In this document: piece after piece, positions 7,807 to 14,135 of the stretch | How positions within the stretch are numbered: the first letter of the stretch is position 1 | Layout: each line of letters begins with the position of its first letter | Origin: JBBRCE01 sp038205115 | Lineage (GTDB): Bacteria; Planctomycetota; Planctomycetia; Pirellulales; JBBRCE01 | Length of the DNA: 14,524 nucleotides | Direction of reading: 5' to 3' | NCBI GenBank assembly: GCA_038205115.1 | Contig: JBBRCE010000085.1 | Span: forward strand, 1 to 14,524 | The notes under the pieces: model-generated | Seen by the model: the letters and a program-made list of their open reading frames with translations, nothing else | The model's database searches: none | What the model was told of the DNA's origin: nothing | Program-made: the position numbers and the translations under genes

Positions 7807-8406
7807 CTAAGTGGCCGGCTTGAGTTCCATGTGCTCGATCACTTGATCGATCAGTTTATAGTCCATGGCTTCTTCGGCCGACATGAAGCGATCGCGATCG
7901 GTGTCGGACTCGATTTTGTCCAGTGGGTGGCCCGTGTGTTTGAGCAAGATGGCGTTCAGCTTTTGCTTGACCTTCTTGAACTCTTTGGCGTGGATGAAGA
8001 TTTCTTCAGCCGTGCCTTCCATACCAGCCAGCGGCTGGTGAATCATAATGCGCGCGTTGGGCAGTGCGCGGCGTTTGCCGTTGGCGCCAGCGGTGAGCAG
8101 CACAGCGCCCATCGAGGCGGCCTGCCCAATGCAATATGTGGCCACGTCGCAGGTCACGAACTGCATCGTGTCGTAGATGGCCAAGCCGGCAGTGACGCTG
8201 CCGCCGGGCGAATTGATATAAAGGTGGATGTCCGCCTTCGGATCGTCCGATTGCAGAAACAGCATTTGGGCGACAATGGCATTGGCGACTTCGTCGTTAA
8301 CCTGACTGCCCAGGAAAACAATGCGATCCTTGAGCAGGCGGCTGTAGATGTCCATCGCCCGCTCTTCGCGGCCGCTTTTTTCGATCACGTATGGAATCAG
8401 TGGCAT
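7807..8406 (-). CDS. clpP: ATP-dependent Clp protease proteolytic subunit, copy 1
   Basis: A 199-residue ClpP, about the usual length. The Ser-His-Asp triad is complete: Ser98 in GQAASMGAVLL, His123 in MIHQPLAG, and Asp172 in DTDRDRFMSAEEA. The oligomer-forming handle and the YINSPGGSVTAGLAIYDTMQ region are intact. The N-terminus begins PLIPYVIEKSGREERAMDIY, as in cytosolic ClpP, so it should form tetradecamers fed by ClpX or ClpA/C ATPases, none of which is encoded here. It follows the second clpP by 74 bases on the same strand and precedes the strong terminator. Of the two copies this one is closer to the canonical bacterial ClpP sequence. Only a weak purine-rich site precedes the ATG. Confidence 0.97.
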   Translation of the reverse strand: MPLIPYVIEKSGREERAMDIYSRLLKDRIVFLGSQVNDEVANAIVAQMLFLQSDDPKADIHLYINSPGGSVTAGLAIYDTMQFVTCDVATYCIGQAASMGAVLLTAGANGKRRALPNARIMIHQPLAGMEGTAEEIFIHAKEFKKVKQKLNAILLKHTGHPLDKIESDTDRDRFMSAEEAMDYKLIDQVIEHMELKPAT

Positions 8407-8480
8407 CGACTATTCTCGCGGTGGAAATTTTGTGCTTGCGAAAGTCCGTTGTGCGTGCGACACGCCTGAGCGCCGTGCGA

Positions 8481-9107
8481 CTATTCTTCTTCGTCCTTTT
8501 CCATCATCGGCGGACGTGTAAGAATCTCGTCGACCAGGCCGTACGCCTTCGACTCTTCCGCGCTGAGATAACGATCGCGGTCGGTGTCTTTAGCGATCCG
8601 TTCGATCGGCTGGCCCGTGTGGCTGGCCAGAATCCCATTCAGCACGGCGCGGGTTTTGATGATTTCGTCGGCTTGAATTTCGATATCCGAAACCTGCCCG
8701 CCTACCTGGCCGTAGGGCTGATGAATCATGACCTTGGCGTGCGGCAGCGAAAAGCGTTTACCCTTGGTACCGCCCGCCAAAAGCACCGCAGCGCCGCTGG
8801 CCGCAATGCCCACGCAGTACGTGGCCACGGGGCACGACAAAATCTGCATTGTGTCGTAAATGGCCATGGTGGCCGTGACGCTGCCGCCGGGCGAATTGAT
8901 GTAAAAATGAATTTCCTTGCGGCGATTTTCGCTCTGCAAGTACAACAGCTTCATCACCAGTTCGTTGGCATTGCCATCGTAGATCTCGCCCTGCAATAAG
9001 ATGATGCGATTCTCGAGCAGCAAATCGCCCAACGTGAGTTGCCGCTGCCGCTGATAATCGCGCGAGTTGAGTTGCGGATCGACCCGTATTCCAGATGCGT
9101 GGAGCAT
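8481..9107 (-). CDS. clpP: ATP-dependent Clp protease proteolytic subunit, copy 2
   Basis: A 208-residue ClpP paralogue with a complete triad: Ser104 in GIAASGAAVLL, His129 in MIHQPYGQVGG, and Asp178 in DTDRDRYLSAEES. It differs from copy 1 around the active serine (AASGAA instead of AASMGA), in the segment after the His (YGQVGGQ versus LAGMEGT), and at both ends. It has a longer N-terminus with the QRQRQLTLGDLL segment and an acidic MEKDEEE tail. The start is supported by AGGA seven bases before the ATG. It is the first clpP gene after tig, but 357 bases from it. By analogy with bacteria carrying two ClpPs, the pair may form mixed or separate barrels; the sequence alone cannot decide. Confidence 0.96.
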   Translation of the reverse strand: MLHASGIRVDPQLNSRDYQRQRQLTLGDLLLENRIILLQGEIYDGNANELVMKLLYLQSENRRKEIHFYINSPGGSVTATMAIYDTMQILSCPVATYCVGIAASGAAVLLAGGTKGKRFSLPHAKVMIHQPYGQVGGQVSDIEIQADEIIKTRAVLNGILASHTGQPIERIAKDTDRDRYLSAEESKAYGLVDEILTRPPMMEKDEEE

Positions 9108-9464
9108 GCGCTAATCCTGAAGGGACACGGGCGCCGGACCAGCCGAAGCGCCCACTCGAAATGCCAAAATCAAATTCGTCGATTGTCGATAACAGAACAT
9201 CCATTTTCGTGACCGTGCAAAATCGTCGCGATCGGCAACGCTCAAAAGAACGATCGAGCATCAACCGGCCCGGCGATTCGCTGGCTCATGCCACGGCTTA
9301 TGAGCATTGTTCACCGACGGGCCGATCTTGGCCAGTCCAAATTGGCCCGCTCGGGACATTCGGACATTGACCACTGCAAACCTTCGGGCTCACAGCACGA
9401 CGGCCCGCACCGCATGCCTGCACGCGATGCCGTGCGATCCTGCCGAAACTCCGCGGACAGCAAT
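9108..9464. other. 357-base non-coding gap between tig and clpP copy 2
   Basis: No convincing gene is seen on either strand; the open frames here extend antisense from clpP or tig. The notable element is an imperfect inverted repeat at 9319-9348 (arms GGGCCGATCTTGG and CCAAATTGGCCC). It is not followed by a T-run on either strand, so it is a poor intrinsic terminator. The gap probably holds a separate clpP promoter, but I could not identify a well-spaced -35/-10 pair. Confidence 0.5.
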
Positions 9465-10973
9465 TTAGCGAGGCGCTTCCGCTTCCTTGGGATCGTGCGG
9501 TTTTTCCGAATACATGGCTTCGGGAATATCCGCTTCTTCACCAGCGGCCGAACGATCGACGGCTTCGGTTTGCATGGTTTCCAATTGAAAGGGCACGTCC
9601 TTGAATTTGGCGTGCGAAACAATCAGGTCAATGGTTTTCCGTTCGATGATCTGATTGCGAAGAATATCCATCAGATCGCGTTTTTCCAACTGTGCGCGCA
9701 CGCGACGCGGGCTCTCGCCGCTTTGCGATGCGATCAATTGAATTTCAGCATCGTAATCTTCGGGCAGATCTTCAATTTTTTCTTCTTCGGCAATGCGCTC
9801 CAGAATGAAATGCTCTTTTAACAACCGAGCAGTCGCTACGTTGCTGTTCTGCCGCAACTCGTTTTCATGTTGGCGAATGACTTGGTCGTTAAAGCCGCTG
9901 CGGCGAAGTTCCAGTACGCTGCGCTCTAACTCGCGCCGACTCTGGCGTCGCAACAGATCGGGCGGCAAGTCCCAATTGGCCGACGACGTAAGTAGCGCCG
10001 TGACCTGCTGCCGGGCACGCTGCTGCTGCTGATACTTCATTTGACGCTCAAGGTTACCTCGGACGGCGACGCGAAGCGCGGCTTCGTCATCAAAACCGCC
10101 GGCGTCATTCAAGAATTCTGGCGTCATTTCCGGCAATTTGATACGCTTGATTTCCAGCACCTCAAACACGGCAATGACCTTCTGGCCTCGCAATTCCGGC
10201 TTGGCCGCTTCATTAGAAACGGTCACCTCCAACTCGCGAGTTTCGCCGGCGGCGACGCCCAGCATTTGCTCGGCGAAGTTCGCGATGTTGCCGTCGCGGA
10301 AGCTAACTTGCGGCCGGATTCGAACGGTTTGCTCCGTGGCTTCCGAGATGACCGAACCGTCGGAGTTCTTAAAGGCCAAGTTGGCGACGATGTAATCGCC
10401 CGCTTCTGCCGGCCCATCATGCGGCGCCAAGCGGCCGCGATTATGCAACAGGCCCTCGAGCTGCTCGTTGATGTCTTTATCGGTAAAATCGCGAATCGGC
10501 CGCTCGATGGTCACGCCCTTCCACTCGGGCATGTCGAATTCCGGCCGAACTTCAAGATCGAACTCGAAGGTCATCGGACCGTGCTCTGGCACTTCAACCG
10601 CGCCAACGTCGATTTTGGGCTCGCTGATTGCCGAGAGTTTTTGCGATTCCGAAACTTGTGCCATGCTGTCCATCAGCAGGTTGCTCTTAACCTGGTCGGA
10701 TACTTCCTTGCGGAAGCGATGCTCGACCAACTTCCGCGGCGCACGGCCCGGACGAAAACCGCGGACTGCCGCCTTGGGCATAACCTCGGTAAACGCTTCG
10801 TCAAAATAGCGCTCGACGTCTTTTTCAGAGACTGTGACCGAAATATGCCGTTCGCAGGCGCTGGGCGCGTCGACCTTGACGGTCAGATCGAGCGCGGGAC
10901 GCTCTTCCGTTGCTGCTTCGACAGATGCTTCGGCTTCGTTGTCCAAGTCGTCTGTTTTCACGTCTTCAGCCAT
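9465..10973 (-). CDS. tig: Trigger factor, ribosome-associated chaperone / prolyl isomerase
   Basis: About 502 residues from the ATG at 10973; a TTG four codons earlier (10985) lacks a ribosome site, while GAGCAGG lies just before the ATG. The ribosome-binding domain carries the signature loop GFRPGRAP (72-79), then KLVEHRF. The central FKBP-type peptidyl-prolyl isomerase domain follows (around the GPAEAGDYIVANL and FAEQMLGVAAGETRELEV segments), then the long helical C-terminal chaperone arms. The protein is longer than E. coli trigger factor (432 residues). An acidic extension of roughly 28 residues precedes the ribosome-binding domain, and there is an acidic, low-complexity C-terminal tail. 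It binds nascent chains at the ribosome exit. Its position before two clpP genes is the common tig-clpP arrangement of bacteria. Confidence 0.96.
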   Translation of the reverse strand: MAEDVKTDDLDNEAEASVEAATEERPALDLTVKVDAPSACERHISVTVSEKDVERYFDEAFTEVMPKAAVRGFRPGRAPRKLVEHRFRKEVSDQVKSNLLMDSMAQVSESQKLSAISEPKIDVGAVEVPEHGPMTFEFDLEVRPEFDMPEWKGVTIERPIRDFTDKDINEQLEGLLHNRGRLAPHDGPAEAGDYIVANLAFKNSDGSVISEATEQTVRIRPQVSFRDGNIANFAEQMLGVAAGETRELEVTVSNEAAKPELRGQKVIAVFEVLEIKRIKLPEMTPEFLNDAGGFDDEAALRVAVRGNLERQMKYQQQQRARQQVTALLTSSANWDLPPDLLRRQSRRELERSVLELRRSGFNDQVIRQHENELRQNSNVATARLLKEHFILERIAEEEKIEDLPEDYDAEIQLIASQSGESPRRVRAQLEKRDLMDILRNQIIERKTIDLIVSHAKFKDVPFQLETMQTEAVDRSAAGEEADIPEAMYSEKPHDPKEAEAPR

Positions 10974-11357
10974 GTGCCTGCTCAATCATCGATAAGGATA
11001 TGTGAATGGTTCAGATCACGCCGCATCGCATGCATGATCTGGCTGTGTCCTAAATCCGTTGTGCCACGATTCAACTCGTGTCACGACGTCAACTGCCGGC
11101 GATTCTCGCACGAAATTTGGCTCGACGCAAGCACACGGACGTTGAGCGTGCCCTCACTATGTCTGCCGCTGGACCGGGCCGGTTCGAAGCGCGATACGCA
11201 CCAACCGACCATCGCGGCCAACTCTTCGCGACATCATCGAGCTCGCAATCTGGACGACTCGACGGAAATGCGCGGCCACCGCGTCCGCTTGCAGGTCGCA
11301 TGAGCCAAACACGGCCCATCAAGAGGCAGCGTGATTTGCTTGAAAACGGGGATTAAA
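10974..11357. other. Non-coding stretch between tRNA-Gly and tig
   Basis: No gene is supported in these 384 bases; the open frames are antisense to tig or run into the tRNA. The stretch should contain the tig leader. It holds two related motifs, TTGTGCCACGA (11059-11069) and the perfect palindrome TCGTGTCACGA (11076-11086). Their starts are 17 bases apart, roughly 85-115 bases upstream of the tig start. Confidence 0.5.
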
Positions 11358-11430
11358 AGCGGGTGATGGGATTCGAACCCACGACAACGACGTTGGCAAC
11401 GTCGTGCTCTACCAACTGAGCTACACCCGC
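11358..11430 (-). tRNA. tRNA-Gly (anticodon GCC)
   Basis: A complete cloverleaf on the minus strand. The 7-base-pair acceptor is GCGGGTG/CACCCGC, the D arm is GCTC...GAGC, and the anticodon stem CGACG/CGTCG encloses loop TTGCCAA with anticodon GCC. The T arm is GTGGG-TTCGAAT-CCCAT. The discriminator is T, as expected for bacterial glycine tRNAs. The CCA end is not encoded and must be added after transcription. It decodes GGC and GGT. Confidence 0.97.
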
Positions 11431-11556
11431 ATGATCCGTAACGCGGCAAATGCTAACGGCAAACTTCTTGTACTACTGACTTCCATCGCTTCGCCTGCGC
11501 AATGGCAGAAAGCCTTGCGACGTTGGCCCCCGAACAACCAGTGTCGCGACTTCCGG

Positions 11557-11584
11557 ATTATAAAATCGGTGGAAGTGCTGACAA
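11557..11584 (-). promoter_or_regulatory. Sigma70-type promoter upstream of tRNA-Gly
   Basis: On the minus strand TTGTCA (11579-11584, one mismatch to consensus) is followed after 16 bases by a perfect TATAAT (11557-11562). Transcription would start near 11550 and run about 120 bases before the tRNA 5' end. No better promoter was seen closer to the tRNA, and no convincing ORF lies between. Confidence 0.55.
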
Positions 11585-11701
11585 GCCCCTTTCGCAAAAC
11601 TGCGACGAAAACCTGCCAGGCTGCCAGGAGTTGGTTCGCGGTATTCCGAAGCCAAACCGCGAGACATGCCGATTTTACACTAGTGGCCGCGAGATCGGGA
11701 G

Positions 11702-11729
11702 TGGCGGAAAAAAAAGTTTTTTAACGCCA
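11702..11729 (-). terminator. Possible weak terminator after the SHD1-like ORF
   Basis: TGGCG and CGCCA arms flank an A-run/T-run core directly beyond the stop codon at 11730. On the minus strand the hairpin core reads AAAAAAC followed by eight T. The GC stem is only five pairs with internal mismatches and the T-run lies inside the stem, so this is not a textbook terminator. Confidence 0.3.
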
Positions 11730-11930
11730 TCACTTGGCTGGAAATGGTTTGGCGTTGCGTAGCAGCGGCTGATCGGCCTCGGAAAAGCGGCCAATGTCTA
11801 TGCGGATCTTTTTGCCGGACGCCTTTTCGAGCACGGCTTTACCGCCATCCAATCCCAGCAAGACCGCAACGGTCTGATTACCGCGTTTATCGCTCCAACT
11901 GCGTTCATCAGCCGCAAATGACCGTGTCAT
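11730..11930 (-). CDS. Short SHD1-like domain protein, possibly decayed
   Basis: 66 residues from the ATG at 11930. The pattern RSWSDKRGNQTVAVLLGL, then GGKAVLEKASGKKIRIDI and FSEADQPLL, fits the SHD1 (SLA1 homology domain 1) fold frequent in planctomycete secreted proteins, usually behind a signal peptide. Here there is no signal peptide, and a stop codon lies three codons upstream in the same frame. The best Shine-Dalgarno (GTGAGGA) points to another ATG at 11940, in a different frame, which ends after ten codons. That mismatch suggests a frameshift or a lost N-terminus. It lies about 120 bases downstream of the PQQ-propeller gene on the same strand and could be cotranscribed. The domain assignment is by eye. 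Confidence 0.55.
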   Translation of the reverse strand: MTRSFAADERSWSDKRGNQTVAVLLGLDGGKAVLEKASGKKIRIDIGRFSEADQPLLRNAKPFPAK

Positions 11931-12050
11931 ATCGTTTCATGGCCGGAATTCCTCACTCGGAAGAATTCGTTTGCAGTGCCGATTTCGTCTAATGAATCGA
12001 CACGATGAACACAAATTTTCGCGATGAAAATGCGGCGCAGCGCCCACGGT

Positions 12051-13304
12051 TCACTTTTCGCCCACTTGCAAACAGACCAGCGTTTGATCGTCGCGGGCGT
12101 AAAGCAAGCCGCCCGCGAGCGCCGGCAGCGGTTGGCACGTGCCAGGCAAAATTTGCGTGGCGGCCAGTTGCTTATATTTGTCGGGCGTGGCGGATGCCAG
12201 CACCAGCGTGCCATCGATCTTGAGGATCAACAATTTGTCGCCGGCTAGAATCAAATTGGCGGCACCAAAATCAGACTCGGTCCATTGCACCTTGCCGGTC
12301 TTGGGTTCGAAACAGCGCAGCCGCGCGACGCCTTGATCTTGCCGGCCGTCAAGCCCGTAGAGATGCCCGTCGTGGTAAGCACAGGTTGAATATTGACTGG
12401 ACATGACATCATCGGATTCCCAGATTTTTTTGACTTCGGTTTTACCGATTTTTGCGTAGACCGCGCCAACGCCATAGCTGGCCGAGGCGAACACGCATCC
12501 GTCAATGACCAGTGGCGTGGCGGCGTTAACGGTTGGGCCACGTTTACCAAACGGAATTTGCCAGCGGACTTGCCCTGTGCTGGCGTCAAGCGAGAGGAGT
12601 TTGAGTCGCGTGGCGAAGATCGTATGCTCGACTCCGTCGACGGTGGCCGAAGTTGGCGCGGAATAGCTGGCGCCTTCGTCGCCACTTTTCCACAAGGTTT
12701 TGCCTTCGTCGAGTGAGACGGCCACGATGCCAGCGCCGTTGCGTCCGCCGATATTGGCAATTAGCCGATCGCCGACGATGATCGGCGCTCCGCCCCAGCC
12801 GAAGTAACCTTCCGGCGCGTCGTAGTCGCGGGCCAGTCGCCGCGACCAGATCTTTTTGCCCTCTTTGAGCGACACGCAATGCATGTCTCCCTGCGCGCCA
12901 AACAAATACACGCGGCCCTGATACACGAGTGGCACGCAACGCGGACCATCGTCCGGTGCAATGCCGCTAGAGTACTGTGTCGGAAAGCCAACATTCCAAA
13001 GCGGCTTGCCGGTGGCGGCTTCAAACGCCGAGGCGACTTCTTCGTTCTTTATGCGATGGAACAGCACGGCCACGCCATCGCTGACCGCCACGCCGGCATA
13101 ACCGTGGCCGACGGCCATTTTCCATACCACCGTCGGCTTGCCGCCGGGCCAAGTGGTTGCCAATTTCTCGTCGGTCGCCGCGCAATTCCGATGCGGCCCG
13201 AGAATCTGCGGCCAATCGCCGGCCAACGAATAGGACGTTGAACACATGAAAAGTACGGCACACAGCGACGGTAACAGCGCCCGAATGAACATGTTCATTT
13301 GCAT
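12051..13304 (-). CDS. Exported PQQ-like beta-propeller repeat protein
   Basis: 417 residues. An N-terminal signal peptide has hydrophobic core LLPSLCAVLFMC and a likely cut after SLA, before GDWPQILGP. That DWPQ opening is characteristic of planctomycete PQQ/PVC-type propeller proteins. At least six blade motifs of the form (T/E)GK-x-x-W follow: TGKPLW, EGKKIW, EGKTLW, TGQVRW, EVKKIW and TGKVQW. No haem or dehydrogenase catalytic domain is seen, so an enzymatic role is not supported. Such proteins may act as periplasmic scaffolds or sugar/polymer-binding proteins, and the true ligand is unknown. Several ATGs lie near the start (13304, 13298, 13292), and GGAAG upstream suits 13304 or 13298. 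It is divergent from hisE, and a small SHD1-like ORF lies downstream. Confidence 0.9.
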   Translation of the reverse strand: MQMNMFIRALLPSLCAVLFMCSTSYSLAGDWPQILGPHRNCAATDEKLATTWPGGKPTVVWKMAVGHGYAGVAVSDGVAVLFHRIKNEEVASAFEAATGKPLWNVGFPTQYSSGIAPDDGPRCVPLVYQGRVYLFGAQGDMHCVSLKEGKKIWSRRLARDYDAPEGYFGWGGAPIIVGDRLIANIGGRNGAGIVAVSLDEGKTLWKSGDEGASYSAPTSATVDGVEHTIFATRLKLLSLDASTGQVRWQIPFGKRGPTVNAATPLVIDGCVFASASYGVGAVYAKIGKTEVKKIWESDDVMSSQYSTCAYHDGHLYGLDGRQDQGVARLRCFEPKTGKVQWTESDFGAANLILAGDKLLILKIDGTLVLASATPDKYKQLAATQILPGTCQPLPALAGGLLYARDDQTLVCLQVGEK

Positions 13305-13324
13305 GGATCTTCCGATTGATCGAT

Positions 13325-13353
13325 TTGCCAGATGCGGCCACAGTTTTTACATT
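13325..13353 (+). promoter_or_regulatory. Candidate promoter of hisE
   Basis: TTGCCA (13325-13330), a 17-base spacer and TACATT (13348-13353) make an acceptable sigma70-type promoter, with five of six and four of six consensus matches. It would start transcripts about 25-35 bases before the hisE start. The opposite strand of the same short interval has a weaker candidate (TTGCAA, 18 bases, TAAAAA) for the divergent propeller gene, so the two may overlap. Confidence 0.35.
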
Positions 13354-13395
13354 GCCGGTAGCAGGTTTTGCAATTGTAACGAAATGCCGGTCACC

Positions 13396-13764
13396 ATGAG
13401 CGATCCCGAAGACATATTTGCGCGATTGATGGCCGTGATCGAAGATCGCATTTCCCATCCGCGGCCAAGCTCGTACACGTGCCGGTTATTGGCAGGCGGC
13501 ATCGAAAAAATCGGCGATAAGATTTGCGAAGAGGCGGCCGAGTTGGTTGCTGCCGCCCACCAAGTCGACGCATCGGCTCGCGCGCACATCGTGCGAGAAT
13601 CGGCCGATCTGATTTTTCACCTGATGGTGCTGTTGGCGCATCGTGGCATTGGCTGGCAGCAGGTCGGCGACGAACTGGCCCGCCGGTTTGGCACTTCCGG
13701 CTTGGAGGAAAAGGCCAGCCGCAAGAAATCGGAAACGCCAGGAGACGCTGATCGCTCGCAATGA
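13396..13764 (+). CDS. hisE: Phosphoribosyl-ATP pyrophosphatase
   Basis: 122 residues from the ATG beginning MSDPEDIFARL; an ATG at 13384 in the same frame is equally possible, and neither has a strong ribosome site. The protein hydrolyses phosphoribosyl-ATP to phosphoribosyl-AMP, the second step of histidine synthesis, in the cytoplasm. The fold is the MazG-like all-alpha type. Visible family marks are SSYTCRLLAGGIEKIGDK, the metal-binding EExxE (Glu45, Glu46, Glu49) and ExxxD-type site RESADL (Glu68, Asp71), then FHLMVLLAHRGI. Length is normal for a stand-alone HisE, with a short lysine/serine-rich tail; there is no HisI fusion. No other his gene is in the window. The longer open frame starting at 13246 overlaps the propeller gene and is unlikely to be the true start. 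Confidence 0.9.
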   Translation: MSDPEDIFARLMAVIEDRISHPRPSSYTCRLLAGGIEKIGDKICEEAAELVAAAHQVDASARAHIVRESADLIFHLMVLLAHRGIGWQQVGDELARRFGTSGLEEKASRKKSETPGDADRSQ

Positions 13765-14123
13765 CGCAACTGTCGCCGCGAAGAATGCGGAAAGAATTGC
13801 CAGCCGGCGACTTTGTGGCCACGGCGGTTTCGTTTTTGGCTGGTCGATACCCACTCTGATTGTAGAACAATCAGGTCTGGGGAGGGATCAGAGCAGAACC
13901 CCGCTCGGATCGAATTCGTATCGGGCGGTTCATTTCGAAAGTACGCCTCTGGCTTGTCCGAAATCGGACGCAGAAAACCATCGTCCTGAATTTTTTCCCG
14001 CAGATTTACCTGGCCTATACGCGTAAAGCATGCATGGCACGGCAACTGCCTAGTTCCAACTCTGGGGATGTCGCATTGAAGTCGCTCACGCGTATCATTT
14101 CTTCGAACTGAGGAGGTTTTGCA
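13765..14123. other. Non-coding stretch between hisE and the insertion element
   Basis: No gene is supported; frames here are short and poor in protein character. It contains a perfect hairpin at 13856-13874 and ends in a strong Shine-Dalgarno sequence followed by an ATG at 14124. Most of it is probably the upstream region of a gene disrupted at about 14136. Confidence 0.45.
13856..13874. repeat. Perfect 8-3-8 inverted repeat
   Basis: CTGATTGT and ACAATCAG are separated by AGA. The repeat lies about 92 bases after the hisE stop. Neither strand has a T-run after it, so it looks more like an operator or RNA hairpin than an intrinsic terminator. Confidence 0.4.
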
Positions 14124-14135
14124 ATGAAATTTTTT
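14112..14135 (+). pseudogene. 5' end of a gene apparently cut by an insertion element
   Basis: AGGAGG (14112-14117) stands six bases before an ATG at 14124, an excellent ribosome site. The frame reads M-K-F-F and then enters the putative end of the ISL3-type element at 14136. It continues for about 32 codons antisense to the transposase before a stop, with no sign of a natural protein. The simplest reading is that an element inserted just after the start codon. The rest of the target gene would lie beyond the right edge. A chance AGGAGG-ATG is the alternative. Confidence 0.35.

Noticed and set aside
7831..8999. Plus-strand frames of about 200 codons opposite both clpP genes
   Set aside because: They mirror highly conserved clpP codons and have no independent start signals or family features.
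8758..9264. 168-codon minus-strand frame overlapping the clpP copy 2 start
   Set aside because: It is out of frame with clpP, has biased Arg/Gly/Ala-rich composition and no recognisable motif.
10041..11303. Long plus-strand open frame of 420 codons opposite tig
   Set aside because: It is antisense to a clearly recognisable trigger factor and shows no domain of its own. Long antisense frames are common in GC-biased coding DNA.
11234..11449. 71-codon minus-strand frame containing GCSSVGRA and GFESHH
   Set aside because: This is the familiar artefact of translating a tRNA gene; it spans the tRNA-Gly at 11358-11430.
11473..11762. Short frames on both strands between tRNA-Gly and the SHD1-like ORF
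   Set aside because: Composition is unlike the neighbouring proteins and there are no ribosome sites. The region is better explained by the tRNA promoter and leader.
13246..13395. N-terminal extension of hisE to an ATG at 13246
   Set aside because: It would overlap the propeller gene's signal-peptide region antisense and add about 50 residues not present in HisE proteins.
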